Part shown: positions 1 to 9,038 of the stretch, one piece after another
Layout of the letters: each line of letters opens with the position of its first letter
Position numbering within the stretch: position 1 is the stretch's first letter
Assembly: GCA_963797475.1 (NCBI GenBank)
Contig: CAWCPR010000001.1
Location: 868,001-932,000, forward strand
Length of the DNA stretch: 64,000 nucleotides
Source of the DNA: CAWCPR01 sp963797475
GTDB taxonomy: Bacteria; Chloroflexota; Anaerolineae; Anaerolineales; UBA4823
Direction: 5' to 3'
Notes under the pieces: generated by a model
What the model saw: the letters and a program-made list of their open reading frames with translations, nothing else
What the model was told of the DNA's origin: nothing
Database searches by the model: none
Translations under genes and position numbers: made by a program

Positions 1-1
1 G

Positions 2-571
2 GCAGAATTTACCACACACACGGTTGACCTGGTCATTTTGGACGTGATGATGCCGCGCATGGATGGCCTGGAAACGATCCGCCGCATACGACAAAACTCA
101 TTGGTGCCGATCATAGTCCTATCCGCGCTCGGCGAAGAAAGCGACAAAATCCGGGCGTTAAATCTGGGCGCAGACGACTACCTCACCAAGCCATTCGGCG
201 TAGGCGAATTGTTGGCCCGCTTGCAGGCGGTCTTACGCCGCGCCCAATGGACGGAAACTCCTGCCCGAGAAGGGCGCGTGGCGCGCGGCGAAATCGTAGC
301 CGACCTGGAACGGCACATGGTGTCCGTTCGCGGGGCTGGAATTGAACTGACCCCTACTGAGTTCAATCTGCTGGTGTACCTGATGGAACAAGCTGGCAAG
401 GTTTTGCCTCATGATATGATCTTACGGCATGTTTGGGGCCCGGAATATGGCTCCGAGAGCGAATATCTACGGGTTTATGTGGGCAGGCTGCGCCAAAAAA
501 TCGAAGAAGACCCTTCCAATCCCCGCTACCTTCTGACCGAGCGCGGTATCGGCTACAGGTTTGCAGCTTAA
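2..571 (+). CDS. OmpR/PhoB-family response regulator (5' end outside window)
   Basis: The reading frame is open from the first bases, so the N-terminus lies upstream of the window. The visible part starts inside the receiver domain: the phospho-acceptor Asp is in ILDVMMP (codon 41-43), and the conserved Lys is in DYLTKPF. A winged-helix DNA-binding domain follows, with LTPTEFNLL, the recognition region around YLRVYVGRLRQKIE and the terminal hairpin RGIGYRF. This is the OmpR/KdpE layout of a transcription factor switched by a histidine kinase. The kinase is not in the window and may lie upstream. The next gene starts about 200 bp away behind its own possible promoter, so a regulatory link to the transporter is unproven. 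Confidence 0.93.
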   Translation, partial: AEFTTHTVDLVILDVMMPRMDGLETIRRIRQNSLVPIIVLSALGEESDKIRALNLGADDYLTKPFGVGELLARLQAVLRRAQWTETPAREGRVARGEIVADLERHMVSVRGAGIELTPTEFNLLVYLMEQAGKVLPHDMILRHVWGPEYGSESEYLRVYVGRLRQKIEEDPSNPRYLLTERGIGYRFAA

Positions 572-681
572 TCGATCAGGTTCTGATTTCAATCTTTCAG
601 ATTTCTCCTCAATCGCCGCCATTTTTATATCTTGTTTACAGACACGTACCAGCCGTTTAGCCTCTATTTGCACTGGTTGTC

Positions 682-687
682 TATAAT
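682..687 (+). promoter_or_regulatory. Possible -10 box (TATAAT) ahead of the transporter operon
   Basis: A perfect TATAAT lies in the 207-bp gap between the response regulator and the binding-protein gene, about 90 bp before its start. No good -35 box stands at 17 bp; the nearest T-rich candidate (TTTAGC at 656) is 20 bp away. Called by eye only. Confidence 0.3.
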
Positions 688-778
688 GTTAATAACCCGC
701 TTCAGCCGGAGCTGAACTGCCGGCTGGCCCATTCAGTCAACCCGTAGTTTTTTGATGGAAAGAAATGGAGGCAGAAAG

Positions 779-2065
779 ATGAAACGCTTGTTTTCCCTGT
801 TAACCGTCATACTTTTCACCGCCAGCTTACTGTTAGCAGCCTGCGCCCCGCAGCAGGCCGCGACCACTGAGGCGCCTGCCCAGGCGAAAGAAGTCACCGC
901 CCTGATCGGTTTTACAGCCTCACAGACCGGAACCTATAATGTAGAATCCACCCGCCAGATCAACGGCCTGAATCTATGGATGAAGCAGGTGAATGACGCC
1001 GGTGGAATAAAATTGGGCGATGGCACCGTGGTCAAATTCGACCAAAAATTCTATGACGATGAATTGAACAAAGATCGCGTCCAGGAATTGTTTACCCGCC
1101 TATCTACGGATGACAAAGCCGATTTCCTGATCAGCCCGTATTCCAGCGGCCTGGCGGATGCCGCCGCGGTTATCGCAGAACAATATGGGAAGATTATGAT
1201 CACCACCGGGGCCGCATCGGATGCAACCTATCAGAAGAATTATACTTTGGTCTTCCAGGCGTATACCCCCGCCAGCAAATACCTGACCGGCGCTGTCGAC
1301 CTGATGGCCAGCGTGGATCCGAGCATCAAGAAAATCGCCGTCGTTCACGAAAATGACAACTTCTCCACGTCTGTCTCTGACGCCCTGAAATCCTACGCCG
1401 AGGGCAAAGGCTACGAGATCGTGCTTTACGAGGGATACGACACAGGGACAACCGACTTTGCACCCTTCGTCAATAAGATCCAGGATGCAGCCCCAGACGC
1501 GATCATGGGCGGGGGTCACTTCCAGGATGGCAGCACTTTTGCAAAGCAGCTCTACGATAAAAACGTGCCCGTCAAGTTTGTAGCGTTGCTGGTTGCGCCG
1601 CCGGAGCCCACCTTTTCCGAGTTGGGCGATGCTTCATTAGGGATTGTCGGCCCGAGTCAATGGGAGCCTCTGGCCGGGTTTAATGAAGACGCCGCCAAGA
1701 AAGCCGGTTTAGCCTGGTTTGGGACATCCAGCGCTGATTTCACTGCAGCTTATAAAGCGGCCTACAACGAGGATCCTTCCTACCATGCCGCCGGCGGCTA
1801 CATCGCCGGTTTGCTTCTGCAGCATGCTATCGAAACCGCCGGCTCTCTGGATACCCAGGCAGTCAAAACCGCTCTGGAAAATACGGACGCTTTGACCTTC
1901 TTCGGTCACGTCAAGTTCGACACCAGCGCGGAGAATCACGGACTGCAAATCGGCCACTCCATGGTCTACATCCAATGGCAGAAGGACAGCAGCGGTAACC
2001 TGGTGAAACAGGTCGTTTGGCCGGCAGAGGGCGCTTCCGCCAAGCTGATGTACCCGCTGCACTGA
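779..2065 (+). CDS. Branched-chain amino-acid-type ABC transporter substrate-binding lipoprotein (LivJ-like)
   Basis: Extracytoplasmic binding protein of a HAAT-family importer, 428 aa. It begins with a lipoprotein signal (MKRLFSLL...LLLAAC, lipid Cys 22) and a short Ala/Thr/Gln linker. The rest is a type I periplasmic-binding fold (Peripla_BP_6): IGFTASQTGTYNVES near the start, a GAASD ligand-loop region, and the hinge segment KIAVVHENDNFSTS. The start at 779 is chosen over the TTG at 752 because GGAGG (767-771) sits 7 bases upstream and the lipobox is then correctly placed. The two permeases and two ATPases follow. The ligand could be a branched-chain amino acid, an amide or another small organic; sequence alone does not decide. 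Confidence 0.93.
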   Translation: MKRLFSLLTVILFTASLLLAACAPQQAATTEAPAQAKEVTALIGFTASQTGTYNVESTRQINGLNLWMKQVNDAGGIKLGDGTVVKFDQKFYDDELNKDRVQELFTRLSTDDKADFLISPYSSGLADAAAVIAEQYGKIMITTGAASDATYQKNYTLVFQAYTPASKYLTGAVDLMASVDPSIKKIAVVHENDNFSTSVSDALKSYAEGKGYEIVLYEGYDTGTTDFAPFVNKIQDAAPDAIMGGGHFQDGSTFAKQLYDKNVPVKFVALLVAPPEPTFSELGDASLGIVGPSQWEPLAGFNEDAAKKAGLAWFGTSSADFTAAYKAAYNEDPSYHAAGGYIAGLLLQHAIETAGSLDTQAVKTALENTDALTFFGHVKFDTSAENHGLQIGHSMVYIQWQKDSSGNLVKQVVWPAEGASAKLMYPLH

Positions 2066-2144
2066 GATCAACCGCAGCCTGGCGGATTGCTTCGTGCGAA
2101 TCGACCGTCTGACCGCTTAAATCACCATCCATCGTTCCAAGCCA

Positions 2145-2178
2145 GGGGTTTTGGCAGGGATTTTCCTGCCAAAACCCC
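2145..2178 (+). promoter_or_regulatory. Perfect 14-bp stem-loop between binding protein and permease genes
   Basis: GGGGTTTTGGCAGG (2145-2158) pairs without mismatch with CCTGCCAAAACCCC (2165-2178) around the 6-base loop GATTTT. There is no following T-run, so it is not a standard terminator. Its position after the first gene of the operon fits an mRNA-stabilising or partial-attenuation hairpin that lets the binding protein be made in excess over the membrane parts. Confidence 0.75.
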
Positions 2179-2263
2179 GCTTACTGGACCGGGCTCCCGG
2201 TCAATGTGGATTTCAGAAAGGCTGAGGGCCAACCTCCACGAGGCGATCATCAGGAGAAAAAGC

Positions 2264-3118
2264 ATGCAAATATTGGCGTTCCTGGTAGACGGTTTGTTGA
2301 TCGGTTTTGTTTACGGGATTGCTGCGATGGGAATGTCGCTCATTTGGGGGGTAATGAATGTGATCAATTTAGCCCACGGGCCGATTATCGCCCTGGGGAT
2401 GTTCGGTGTTTTTCTGATTTTTACGAATTTTGGTCTGAACCCCTATCTTGCAATCATCCTGGTCGCTGTGGCAGGGCTGTTGTTTGGCATGTTGATTTAC
2501 TTCGTCGCGATCCACCGCGTGATCGATGCTCCCCATCTTTCTACGCTGCTGGCTACGTTCGCGGTCAACATGATCATTATCGGGATCGGCACGGCGGTGT
2601 TCACCACGACGCCGCATAACGTCGACATTTCATTAGGCTCATTCAGCGTCGGTCCGGTTACGTTATTTGGGACTCGTCTGGTCGCGGCTGTGGTCGCGGT
2701 CCTGGTGACAGGCGCCTTGTATTTTTTCCTTTACCGTACTACGCCTGGAAAATACGTGCGCGCGGTCGCCAACAACCGCGCCGCTGCAGAGCTGATGGGC
2801 ATCCCTTCGGCGCGTATCCTGGCGCTGAGCTTTGGCCTGGGGACAATGCTTGCGGCGATCGCTGGTGGGCTAATCGCCACCTTTTTCCCATTTACGATCC
2901 TTTCCGGCGGGAGTTACGAATTGAAAAGCTTCGTGATCGTCGTCCTGGGCGGTTTGGGCAACCCGCTTGGCGCCCTGGTTGGCGGGTTGATTCTGGGGAC
3001 TTTGGAGGGTGTTATCCCTAAATTTATGAATTTCGGCTGGGTGCCGGTAGTGGAATTCGTCCTGTTCGTCATCATTCTCCTGGTCCGGCCGAATGGCCTG
3101 TTCGGAGCAAAACAATGA
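2264..3118 (+). CDS. livH: Branched-chain amino-acid-type ABC transporter permease (LivH-like)
   Basis: Inner-membrane permease of the importer, 284 aa, with about eight hydrophobic segments. It starts MQILAFLVDGLLIGFVYG and carries the LivH-type stretch SLIWGVMNVINLAHG early and VVLGGLGNPLGALVGG late, the latter being the ATPase-contacting region typical of the family. The start at 2264 is preferred over upstream codons in the same frame: AGGAG (2252-2256) lies 7 bases before it, and the extra upstream residues are polar and unlike the family. The stop overlaps the start of the next permease (ATGA), so translation is probably coupled. Confidence 0.93.
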   Translation: MQILAFLVDGLLIGFVYGIAAMGMSLIWGVMNVINLAHGPIIALGMFGVFLIFTNFGLNPYLAIILVAVAGLLFGMLIYFVAIHRVIDAPHLSTLLATFAVNMIIIGIGTAVFTTTPHNVDISLGSFSVGPVTLFGTRLVAAVVAVLVTGALYFFLYRTTPGKYVRAVANNRAAAELMGIPSARILALSFGLGTMLAAIAGGLIATFFPFTILSGGSYELKSFVIVVLGGLGNPLGALVGGLILGTLEGVIPKFMNFGWVPVVEFVLFVIILLVRPNGLFGAKQ

Positions 3119-4083
3119 AAACCTGGAGAAACCCTGGTTTATGGCTGTCCCTGTTGCTGGTTTTGCTGGTCGGGCTACTGCCGGTTTTCTCCCGCAGCGC
3201 TTCCACCCGAGAAGTTTTATTCACGATCATGCTTTTTATCGTCCTGGCAGGCAGTCTGAATGTTCTTCTGGGTTATACGGGTTACGTCAATTTCGGACAT
3301 GTGGTCTTTTTCGGACTGGGCGGATACACCGGCATGTTTCTATTGATCTCAACCGGGGTCTCCCTATGGCTGGCGGTCTTCGCCGGAGGCATATCGGCAT
3401 GTATCCTGGCCTACCTTCTCGGTAAAACCATCTTGCGCTTGCGCGGGGCCTATTTTGCCCTGGCGACGATTGGCATCAACGAAGCCATGCGCGCTTTCAT
3501 CAACAACTACGCCCCTTTTGGCGGGCCGATCGGGCTCTCGCTCAATTTCTCGATATACAACAGTTATGGCGGCGCAGCCCAGGCGCTCTGGTTGGCCTAT
3601 TATGCAGTGATGTTCTTAGCCCTGGTCAGCGTCGGACTCAGCTACCTGGTTAAATCCAGCAAGTTCGGGCTCGGGTTGATGGCGATCCGCGAAGACGAAG
3701 ACGCAGCCGAGATCATGGGGGTCGTCGCCCCGAATGCCAAGACCTGGGCTTATGTCCTGTCTGCTTTGCTGCCGGGTATGGTCGGGGTGCTGTACTTCTT
3801 CAAGAACGGCAACGTCGAACCGGGCGATGCCTTCCGCTTGCAGTTTTCAATTGAAACCATCGTAATGGTGATGCTTGGCGGCCAGGGGACAGTGCTCGGC
3901 CCGGTCTTGGGGGCAGCCGGTTACCAACGGATGCGTGGTTTCTTGCTGACCAGCCCGATTTTCAAAAACATCCAGCTATCCGTCGCCGGAGGGCTGCTGC
4001 TCTTGATCATTCTGTTCATCCCGGCCGGAGTCGTCGGCTGGCTGCGCAGGCGCTTCCCCCTGCTAAGGAGAGTGCTGGAATGA
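3115..4083 (+). CDS. livM: Branched-chain amino-acid-type ABC transporter permease (LivM-like)
   Basis: Second membrane subunit of the importer, 322 aa, strongly hydrophobic. LivM-type features include GSLNVLLGYTGYVNFGH near residue 45, LRGAYFALATIGINEA in the middle and VMVMLGGQGTVLGPVLGA near the C-terminus. It overlaps the preceding permease by 4 bases and the following ATPase by 4 bases, which implies one polycistronic, translationally coupled message. The C-terminus ends in a basic tail after the last membrane segment. Confidence 0.93.
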   Translation: MKTWRNPGLWLSLLLVLLVGLLPVFSRSASTREVLFTIMLFIVLAGSLNVLLGYTGYVNFGHVVFFGLGGYTGMFLLISTGVSLWLAVFAGGISACILAYLLGKTILRLRGAYFALATIGINEAMRAFINNYAPFGGPIGLSLNFSIYNSYGGAAQALWLAYYAVMFLALVSVGLSYLVKSSKFGLGLMAIREDEDAAEIMGVVAPNAKTWAYVLSALLPGMVGVLYFFKNGNVEPGDAFRLQFSIETIVMVMLGGQGTVLGPVLGAAGYQRMRGFLLTSPIFKNIQLSVAGGLLLLIILFIPAGVVGWLRRRFPLLRRVLE

Positions 4084-4829
4084 TTCTGCAGGTCAATGGC
4101 GTCTCCAAAAATTTTGGCGGGCTGCAAGCCTTAACACGGGTCACCTTCGACCTGCCGGATGGGCAAATCCTTGGGCTGATCGGCCCCAACGGGGCCGGAA
4201 AAACGACCTTATTCAACGTAATCAATGGCGTCTATGCGCCTGATTTGGGCAAAGTATTCTTCAAAGACGAAAATATCACCGGTATGCGCCCTTATCATAT
4301 CGCTCATAAAGGCATGGCCCGCACGCACCAGATCGTCCGCCCCTTGAACGATCTGACCGTACGTGAAAATGTCATGGTCGGGGCTTGTTTTGGCCGCGAA
4401 AACCAGGGCCTGGTTGAGGCGGCGCGCATTGCCGAAGACGTTTTGAAATTTGTTGGCCTGGATATCCGCATCAACCAGCTCGCAGGCAGCCTGAACGTGG
4501 CCCAAAAGAAGCGCCTGGAAATGGCTCGAGCGCTGGCTGCCCGGCCTTCCTTGCTGCTGCTAGACGAAGTATTGGCAGGGCTGAACCCTTCCGAGATCGG
4601 TACGATGGTAGATACGATCCGGAAAATCCGCGAACAGGGAGTCACGATCATTATGATCGAACACGTTATGCACGCCGTGATGAACGTTTCCGACCGGATC
4701 ATCGTATTGGATTACGGGCAGCAAATCGCCGAAGGCACTCCGCAAGAGATCGCCAATAATGAAAAAGTCATCGAAGCTTATCTTGGCGATCCCCACCTGG
4801 CAGAAAGATTAATGGGCGAACAGGAATAA
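4080..4829 (+). CDS. livG: Branched-chain amino-acid-type ABC transporter ATP-binding protein (LivG-like)
   Basis: Cytoplasmic ATPase, 249 aa. Walker A is GPNGAGKTT (about residue 36) and Walker B is LLLLDEVLAGL, with the H-loop in MIEHVMHAV. The signature region reads GSLNVAQKKRLEMARAL: the usual LSGGQ core is degenerate (LNVAQ), close to the LSYGQQR form common in LivG. The C-terminal EAYLGDP tail is typical of LivG. AAGGAG precedes the start, which overlaps the LivM stop. It pairs with the next gene as a heterodimer. Confidence 0.93.
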   Translation: MILQVNGVSKNFGGLQALTRVTFDLPDGQILGLIGPNGAGKTTLFNVINGVYAPDLGKVFFKDENITGMRPYHIAHKGMARTHQIVRPLNDLTVRENVMVGACFGRENQGLVEAARIAEDVLKFVGLDIRINQLAGSLNVAQKKRLEMARALAARPSLLLLDEVLAGLNPSEIGTMVDTIRKIREQGVTIIMIEHVMHAVMNVSDRIIVLDYGQQIAEGTPQEIANNEKVIEAYLGDPHLAERLMGEQE

Positions 4830-4832
4830 AAT

Positions 4833-5543
4833 ATGTCTATCCTGGAAATTCGAGAGGTCTCTTCAGGCTATGGCGAGGTACAAATCTTATGGGGGGCCAC
4901 GCTGGCTTTGCAGAATGGAAAATTGACCTCCCTGGTGGGAGGCAATGGTGTTGGAAAGACCACCCTGTTGCGCAGCGTCATGGGCCAGGTACGCCCATGG
5001 GAAGGGTCGATTTGGTTCGAAGGTAAAGATATCAGCCATGTGCCTCCCTACACCAAGGCGGAAATGGGCCTGGTTTTGGTGCCAGAAGGCCGCCAGTTGT
5101 TCACCGACATGAGCGTTTCAGAAAATCTTGAAATGGGGGCTACACCTCGCCACGCCAGGCCGAACCTCAACAAGAATCTGGAGCGTGTCTACCAGATGTT
5201 CCCGCGCCTGAAAGAAAGGCGCAATCAGAAAGCCGGCACACTGAGCGGAGGGGAGCAGCAGATGCTGGCTGTGGGACGCGGCATCATGGCCGATCCAAAA
5301 GTCTTGATGATCGACGAGCTCTCCCTCGGCCTTGCGCCGGTGCTGGTGTTATCGCTGTTTGAGATTCTCAGGCAATTAAAACAATTGGGCATCACGCTGC
5401 TTCTGGTGGAACAGAATGTGCAAATGGCGCTCGCCGTGAGCGATTACGCCTACGTGCTCTCGCAAGGCAAGGTAGAGCTGGAAGGTCCCAGCCGGGAGCT
5501 GATGAAAAATGAGCACGTACGCGCTGCGTACCTCGGGTTATAA
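4833..5543 (+). CDS. livF: Branched-chain amino-acid-type ABC transporter ATP-binding protein (LivF-like)
   Basis: Second ATPase, 236 aa. Walker A is GGNGVGKTT, the signature is LSGGEQQML, Walker B is VLMIDELSLGLAP and the H-loop region is LLLVEQNVQMAL. The segment VPEGRQLFTDMSVSENLEMGA is a LivF hallmark. It begins 4 bases after the LivG stop with AGGAA upstream. With the four genes before it, it makes a complete importer. Confidence 0.94.
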   Translation: MSILEIREVSSGYGEVQILWGATLALQNGKLTSLVGGNGVGKTTLLRSVMGQVRPWEGSIWFEGKDISHVPPYTKAEMGLVLVPEGRQLFTDMSVSENLEMGATPRHARPNLNKNLERVYQMFPRLKERRNQKAGTLSGGEQQMLAVGRGIMADPKVLMIDELSLGLAPVLVLSLFEILRQLKQLGITLLLVEQNVQMALAVSDYAYVLSQGKVELEGPSRELMKNEHVRAAYLGL

Positions 5544-5544
5544 T
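5539..5544 (+). promoter_or_regulatory. Possible -10 box (TATAAT) at the end of livF
   Basis: TATAAT overlaps the livF stop codon and lies 50 bases before the CBS-ACT gene, a sensible leader length. No recognisable -35 box stands upstream, so this gene may simply be read through from the transporter operon. Confidence 0.27.
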
Positions 5545-5593
5545 CAAACTCGTGCGGCCAGAGATTTCATTCAACTGAGATGAGGAGGTCCCT

Positions 5594-6241
5594 ATGCTTG
5601 TCGGTGAACGCATGTCCTATCCGGTAATCACGATCCTGCCGAATATGCCGATCGTCGATGCATTAAACCTGATGAAACGGGAAAGAATCCGGCGGACGCC
5701 GGTGGTAAAAGATGGCAAGCTGGTCGGGATCGTGTCCGACAAAGATTTATTGAACGCCTCGCCCTCACCGGCTACCTCATTGAGCGTATGGGAGATGAAT
5801 TACCTGCTCAGCAAGATCACCGTTAAGGATGTAATGACCAAAAAAGTGCTGACGGTGAGCGAAGATACACCCATTGAACAGGCCGCGCGCACGATGGCTG
5901 ACAACAAAATCGGGGGACTGCCGGTGATGCGCGGCGAACAAGTCGTCGGCATCATCACCGAGACAGATCTATTCAAGATATTCCTCGAATTGATGGGCGC
6001 TCGAGAAATGGGCATCCGCGTAACTGCCTTAATCCATGAAGAGCACGGCGAGTTAGCGAAATTGACCCAGGCGATCTCATCCGCTGGCGGCGATTTCATC
6101 GCCTTCGGGCAATTCTCGGGTGAAGATACCAGCAACCGCATGGTAACTTTTAAAGTCAGCAATCTGGATGAGGAGCAGGTGAAGCAAATAACCGCACCGA
6201 TCGTCGAAAAGATACTCGACATCCGTTCCTGCTGTACATAG
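5594..6241 (+). CDS. CBS-domain pair plus C-terminal ACT-like domain protein
   Basis: Cytosolic regulatory protein, 215 aa. Two CBS motifs are visible: residues about 1-60 (RMSYPVITILPNMPIVDAL, then VKDGKLVGIVSDKDLL) and about 75-130 (VKDVMTKKVLTVSEDTPIEQA, then MRGEQVVGIITETDLFKIF). The last 70 residues (VTALIHEEHGELAKLTQAI onward) look like an ACT domain. CBS pairs bind adenine nucleotides and ACT domains bind amino acids, so a nutrient/energy sensor is plausible. It follows the amino-acid-type importer by 50 bp with its own GGAGG at 5583. The family resembles AcuB-like CBS-ACT proteins; no enzymatic domain is present. Confidence 0.88.
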   Translation: MLVGERMSYPVITILPNMPIVDALNLMKRERIRRTPVVKDGKLVGIVSDKDLLNASPSPATSLSVWEMNYLLSKITVKDVMTKKVLTVSEDTPIEQAARTMADNKIGGLPVMRGEQVVGIITETDLFKIFLELMGAREMGIRVTALIHEEHGELAKLTQAISSAGGDFIAFGQFSGEDTSNRMVTFKVSNLDEEQVKQITAPIVEKILDIRSCCT

Positions 6242-6295
6242 CCTGTACGAACTGAACCTGGCGGCGACCGGTGCAACCAGGTCTGCTCCCCTTTT

Positions 6296-6328
6296 CAACG
6301 CACACGACGATTAAGCTCGCGTGCGTTG
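6296..6328. terminator. Inverted repeat between convergent genes
   Basis: CAACGCAC (6296-6303) pairs with GTGCGTTG (6321-6328). The loop and right arm include the stop codon of the leftward gene (6311). It may end transcription from both sides. There is no clear T-run. Confidence 0.4.
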
Positions 6329-7822
6329 TGCTTCTTCCGGCTGAGCGGCCTTCGATTTGTACTGGCCCGAGCTTTTCAGCCGGCTTCCTTCGGCGGAGAC
6401 CCGCTTCCAGGCATCTTGCAGGACGGCTAATTCCTGTTTCGTCTCAGGCAGCTCACCATAGCGCACTTTAATATAAGCGCTGGTTATCGAGGTAATATCT
6501 TCGCGACAACCGCTGAAAAGCTCCCTGAGCGTATTCTCAAACTCTAAAGGGGTCTGCGAATCCTGGCGTGGGTGGTTCAATTCCACGCCTAAATCCAATA
6601 ATTGAGCGTATACTCGGCGGATATATGCGGCTGCCTGCTGCCGGGCGGAAGGCCGCAGGCGGGCCGCCAGACCCTGAGCTGCATCCTGGACAGCCTGGCG
6701 GATCAGCTTGCGGGCTTCGCCTTTTGCAAGCAGCGACTCTTGTTCATCATTATCTTCTTTAGCGCCTCGGGCGAGCCTTTTTCTCACGTTCGCGACCACA
6801 ATCACCAATAGCAGGAAAATGACAGCCCAAAAAATGAGGGAAACAGCCTCGGGCGACAGCGGTTGTGGCTGCGGCGCTGTTTTCAGCGCCGGCAGGAAAT
6901 TCGGATTCAGCGGGTAAGGGGCTTCTGCAGTGGGCGTCGACGTTCCCAGCATTTGTCTTAAATAAGGGATCAGCGGGCCGAGAAATCTGGATAAATACAA
7001 CCAGGGCAGCGAGTACACGAAAATAAAAGCAGCCAGCGCCAGGCGGAAGGCTTCGGCCAGAAAATCCAGGACCATCGTGTATTGGCCGGATAATAATCCG
7101 CCCAGGATCGTGGCAACCCCAACGGTCAATCCCAGGACCCCGGTTGTCGTTCCCAACCAGCGCCGGTCGAACGGATTTTTTTGCAACCCGTGGGCTAGAC
7201 TGACAAACGAGATGCGCGCAAGAATTATCGATAAAAGCCCTACGAACAAAAAAAACACGAACAACCCGATGCCGGGTTCCTGTCTGGCTGCAACTCCATC
7301 CAATTGGGCGGCGACGAGCGTGTGCGCCCATAACATCAGCAGGCCAAACTCGAAGCGGCGCCACGCGTTGAGCGGTTGGATCGCATTATGCCCAAGGGCA
7401 GCGCCGCGCCACCACGTCCATAGCACAAAAAAGACCACCAACACTTCACCAGGATCCAGGCGGACCAAACCATTTGCCACCTGGAACACGCGCGACTCAA
7501 GCAGCAAGAAAGAACTACCCGCCAGGCAAACGAAAAATGCAAGCGCCAAAATGGCCAACTGCACGTTGCTGTGCAGCCGTACGGATTCCATCATTTGCGC
7601 CAGCAGGTAACCGGTTAACATTACCGCGCCGAGCACGAGTGAGGCGCGCAAAGGAGAAGCAACGTGGGTGATTTGGATCAGAGTTCGAAACCAGGGCACC
7701 ACCCAGCAAAGCTCAACCACGATCACCAGGAGAGCCGCGGCGTAGGGCCACCAGCGCGTTTGCGCCTGCATGGGCGCTGTTTTTGGTCGAGGCCGGTATT
7801 CTGCGTTTGGCGAGGCAGCCAT
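6311..7822 (-). CDS. Multi-spanning membrane protein with C-terminal DUF4129 domain
   Basis: A 503-aa membrane protein with about eight to nine hydrophobic segments over residues 20-360, then a cytoplasmic region with the DUF4129 pattern (AAYIRRVYAQLLDLGVE, then TPLEFENTLRELF). DUF4129 is usually the tail of TgpA-type transglutaminase membrane proteins encoded next to MoxR and DUF58. Here the neighbours match, but no transglutaminase core with its Cys-His-Asp residues lies between the membrane part and DUF4129. It is the last gene of the leftward MoxR-DUF58-DUF4129 set. The function is unknown, perhaps a structural partner of the MoxR/DUF58 complex. Confidence 0.85.
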   Translation of the reverse strand: MAASPNAEYRPRPKTAPMQAQTRWWPYAAALLVIVVELCWVVPWFRTLIQITHVASPLRASLVLGAVMLTGYLLAQMMESVRLHSNVQLAILALAFFVCLAGSSFLLLESRVFQVANGLVRLDPGEVLVVFFVLWTWWRGAALGHNAIQPLNAWRRFEFGLLMLWAHTLVAAQLDGVAARQEPGIGLFVFFLFVGLLSIILARISFVSLAHGLQKNPFDRRWLGTTTGVLGLTVGVATILGGLLSGQYTMVLDFLAEAFRLALAAFIFVYSLPWLYLSRFLGPLIPYLRQMLGTSTPTAEAPYPLNPNFLPALKTAPQPQPLSPEAVSLIFWAVIFLLLVIVVANVRKRLARGAKEDNDEQESLLAKGEARKLIRQAVQDAAQGLAARLRPSARQQAAAYIRRVYAQLLDLGVELNHPRQDSQTPLEFENTLRELFSGCREDITSITSAYIKVRYGELPETKQELAVLQDAWKRVSAEGSRLKSSGQYKSKAAQPEEAQRTRA

Positions 7823-7848
7823 AATTTACACCATTCCTGGGTCGGTAG

Positions 7849-9037
7849 TCAGCCGGAATAGGGCCTGTGGATGACCTGCACGCCAGGGATGAAGAGCGGG
7901 GTTTCGCGAGCAAACGAAAGCAAGCTGATGCGCCGGCCGTGTTTGGCCAGGCTTAAAACCGTTTCAACCAGTGTAGGCGACAGGATTCCGGTGACGACTA
8001 CCAGGGTAGCGCCATACGGCAAGCGCGGCACTTCTGCTATTAGAAAGCGCTCAAAAGGTCTCGTGACGAAAGGCGTGACCCCGGCCAGGGCGGAAAAGAG
8101 TTGGGCTAACTGTCCTGGCGAGCGCCCAGCGGGCACCCGAAAAGGTTGGTCGGAATGCGCCAGGCTGCCGTTCGATATCAATCCAACCCGGTAGCCATCC
8201 CGGATGCCGCGCTGCACCAGGGCTGCAGTGACGCAGACCAGGTACTCCAACAAGCCTGGGATCGTGCCTTCCCAATAATGGGGCAAGGTGGACACATTCA
8301 AACACACGACCATGACCCGCGCCGAGGCAGGCTGGTACACTTTCACCTGGAGCTGCGAGGTATGCGCGGTTGCAGGCCAGTGGATGTGTCGAAAATCATC
8401 TTCGGGGAGATAATCGCGGACTCCCATGGGCTGGTTTGGGTCTTCATACAGCCGGCGGTGGGCGCTGCGATCTCCAAAGGGGTCTTCAGCGGGAAGCTTA
8501 AGCGCTTCGAATGGCAGCGGCTCGGGAAAGACGGTCAAGTAATCTGGCGATTCGACCTCTTCAACTTGCTCGAACAGGCCAAACAGATCGCCGGACTCGA
8601 GCCGGGCGGGACCTAAGGCATAGACGCCGCGTCTGCGCAGCAGCAAACTGTAGGTGCGCCGGGCGCGTTCGTACCAACGCAGGGTAAACAGATTTACCAG
8701 TACCCCCAAATCGGGCGTATGGGTGGGCCGCAGCACGCTCTCGTCTTCTGGGCCGACCGCGCTCGGCCAGAGATCCTCAACTCGCAGCCACGAAACCGGC
8801 AGGAATTTATGATTTTCCACTTCGACTTGCAGCCCAACGGCTTCCCCCGGAAAACCGCGCCGGTAATAAAGGCGCCGGCGATAAATCACGTTCGTTAGAG
8901 AGCGCCGTTGCCACCAGCGCGCCGTCAGGCTGACGACAGCCAGCATCACTGCCATCGCAGCCAGCAGGTAGACCTGCAGCAGAAATTCCTAAAAGAAAAG
9001 TGACCCCAAGGAAAAGCCACCAGGTGATCGGCGCCAA
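7849..9037 (-). CDS. DUF58 family protein, reading frame broken near its N-terminus
   Basis: The main frame (ATG at 8955, 368 aa) shows the DUF58 pattern: FPGEAVGLQVEVENH early, YLPEDDFRHIHWPATAHTSQL in the core, and a vWA-like C-terminal part. The true start is probably the TTG at 9037. A GGAGG stands just upstream, and the first codons give a hydrophobic helix (MAPITWWLFLGVTFLL). That frame meets the main frame near 8986-8992, where skipping one base continues as EFLLQVYLLAAMAVMLAVV. The span of 1189 bases is one more than a multiple of three, as expected for a one-base insertion. Without the repair the protein lacks its first membrane helix. A real mutation and a sequencing error cannot be told apart here. 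Confidence 0.85.
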
Positions 9038-9038
9038 C

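Noticed and set aside
7077..7610. Long rightward open frame inside the DUF4129 gene (and similar opposite-strand frames such as 1100-1519, 11770-12462, 26479-27111)
   Set aside because: They run opposite to clearly coding genes, lack ribosome sites and show Arg/Pro/Ser-rich shadow composition without any family motif.
8980..9000. Programmed frameshift site in the DUF58 gene
   Set aside because: There is no in-frame stop at the shift point as in prfB and no clear slippery sequence. A plain one-base insertion or error explains it better.
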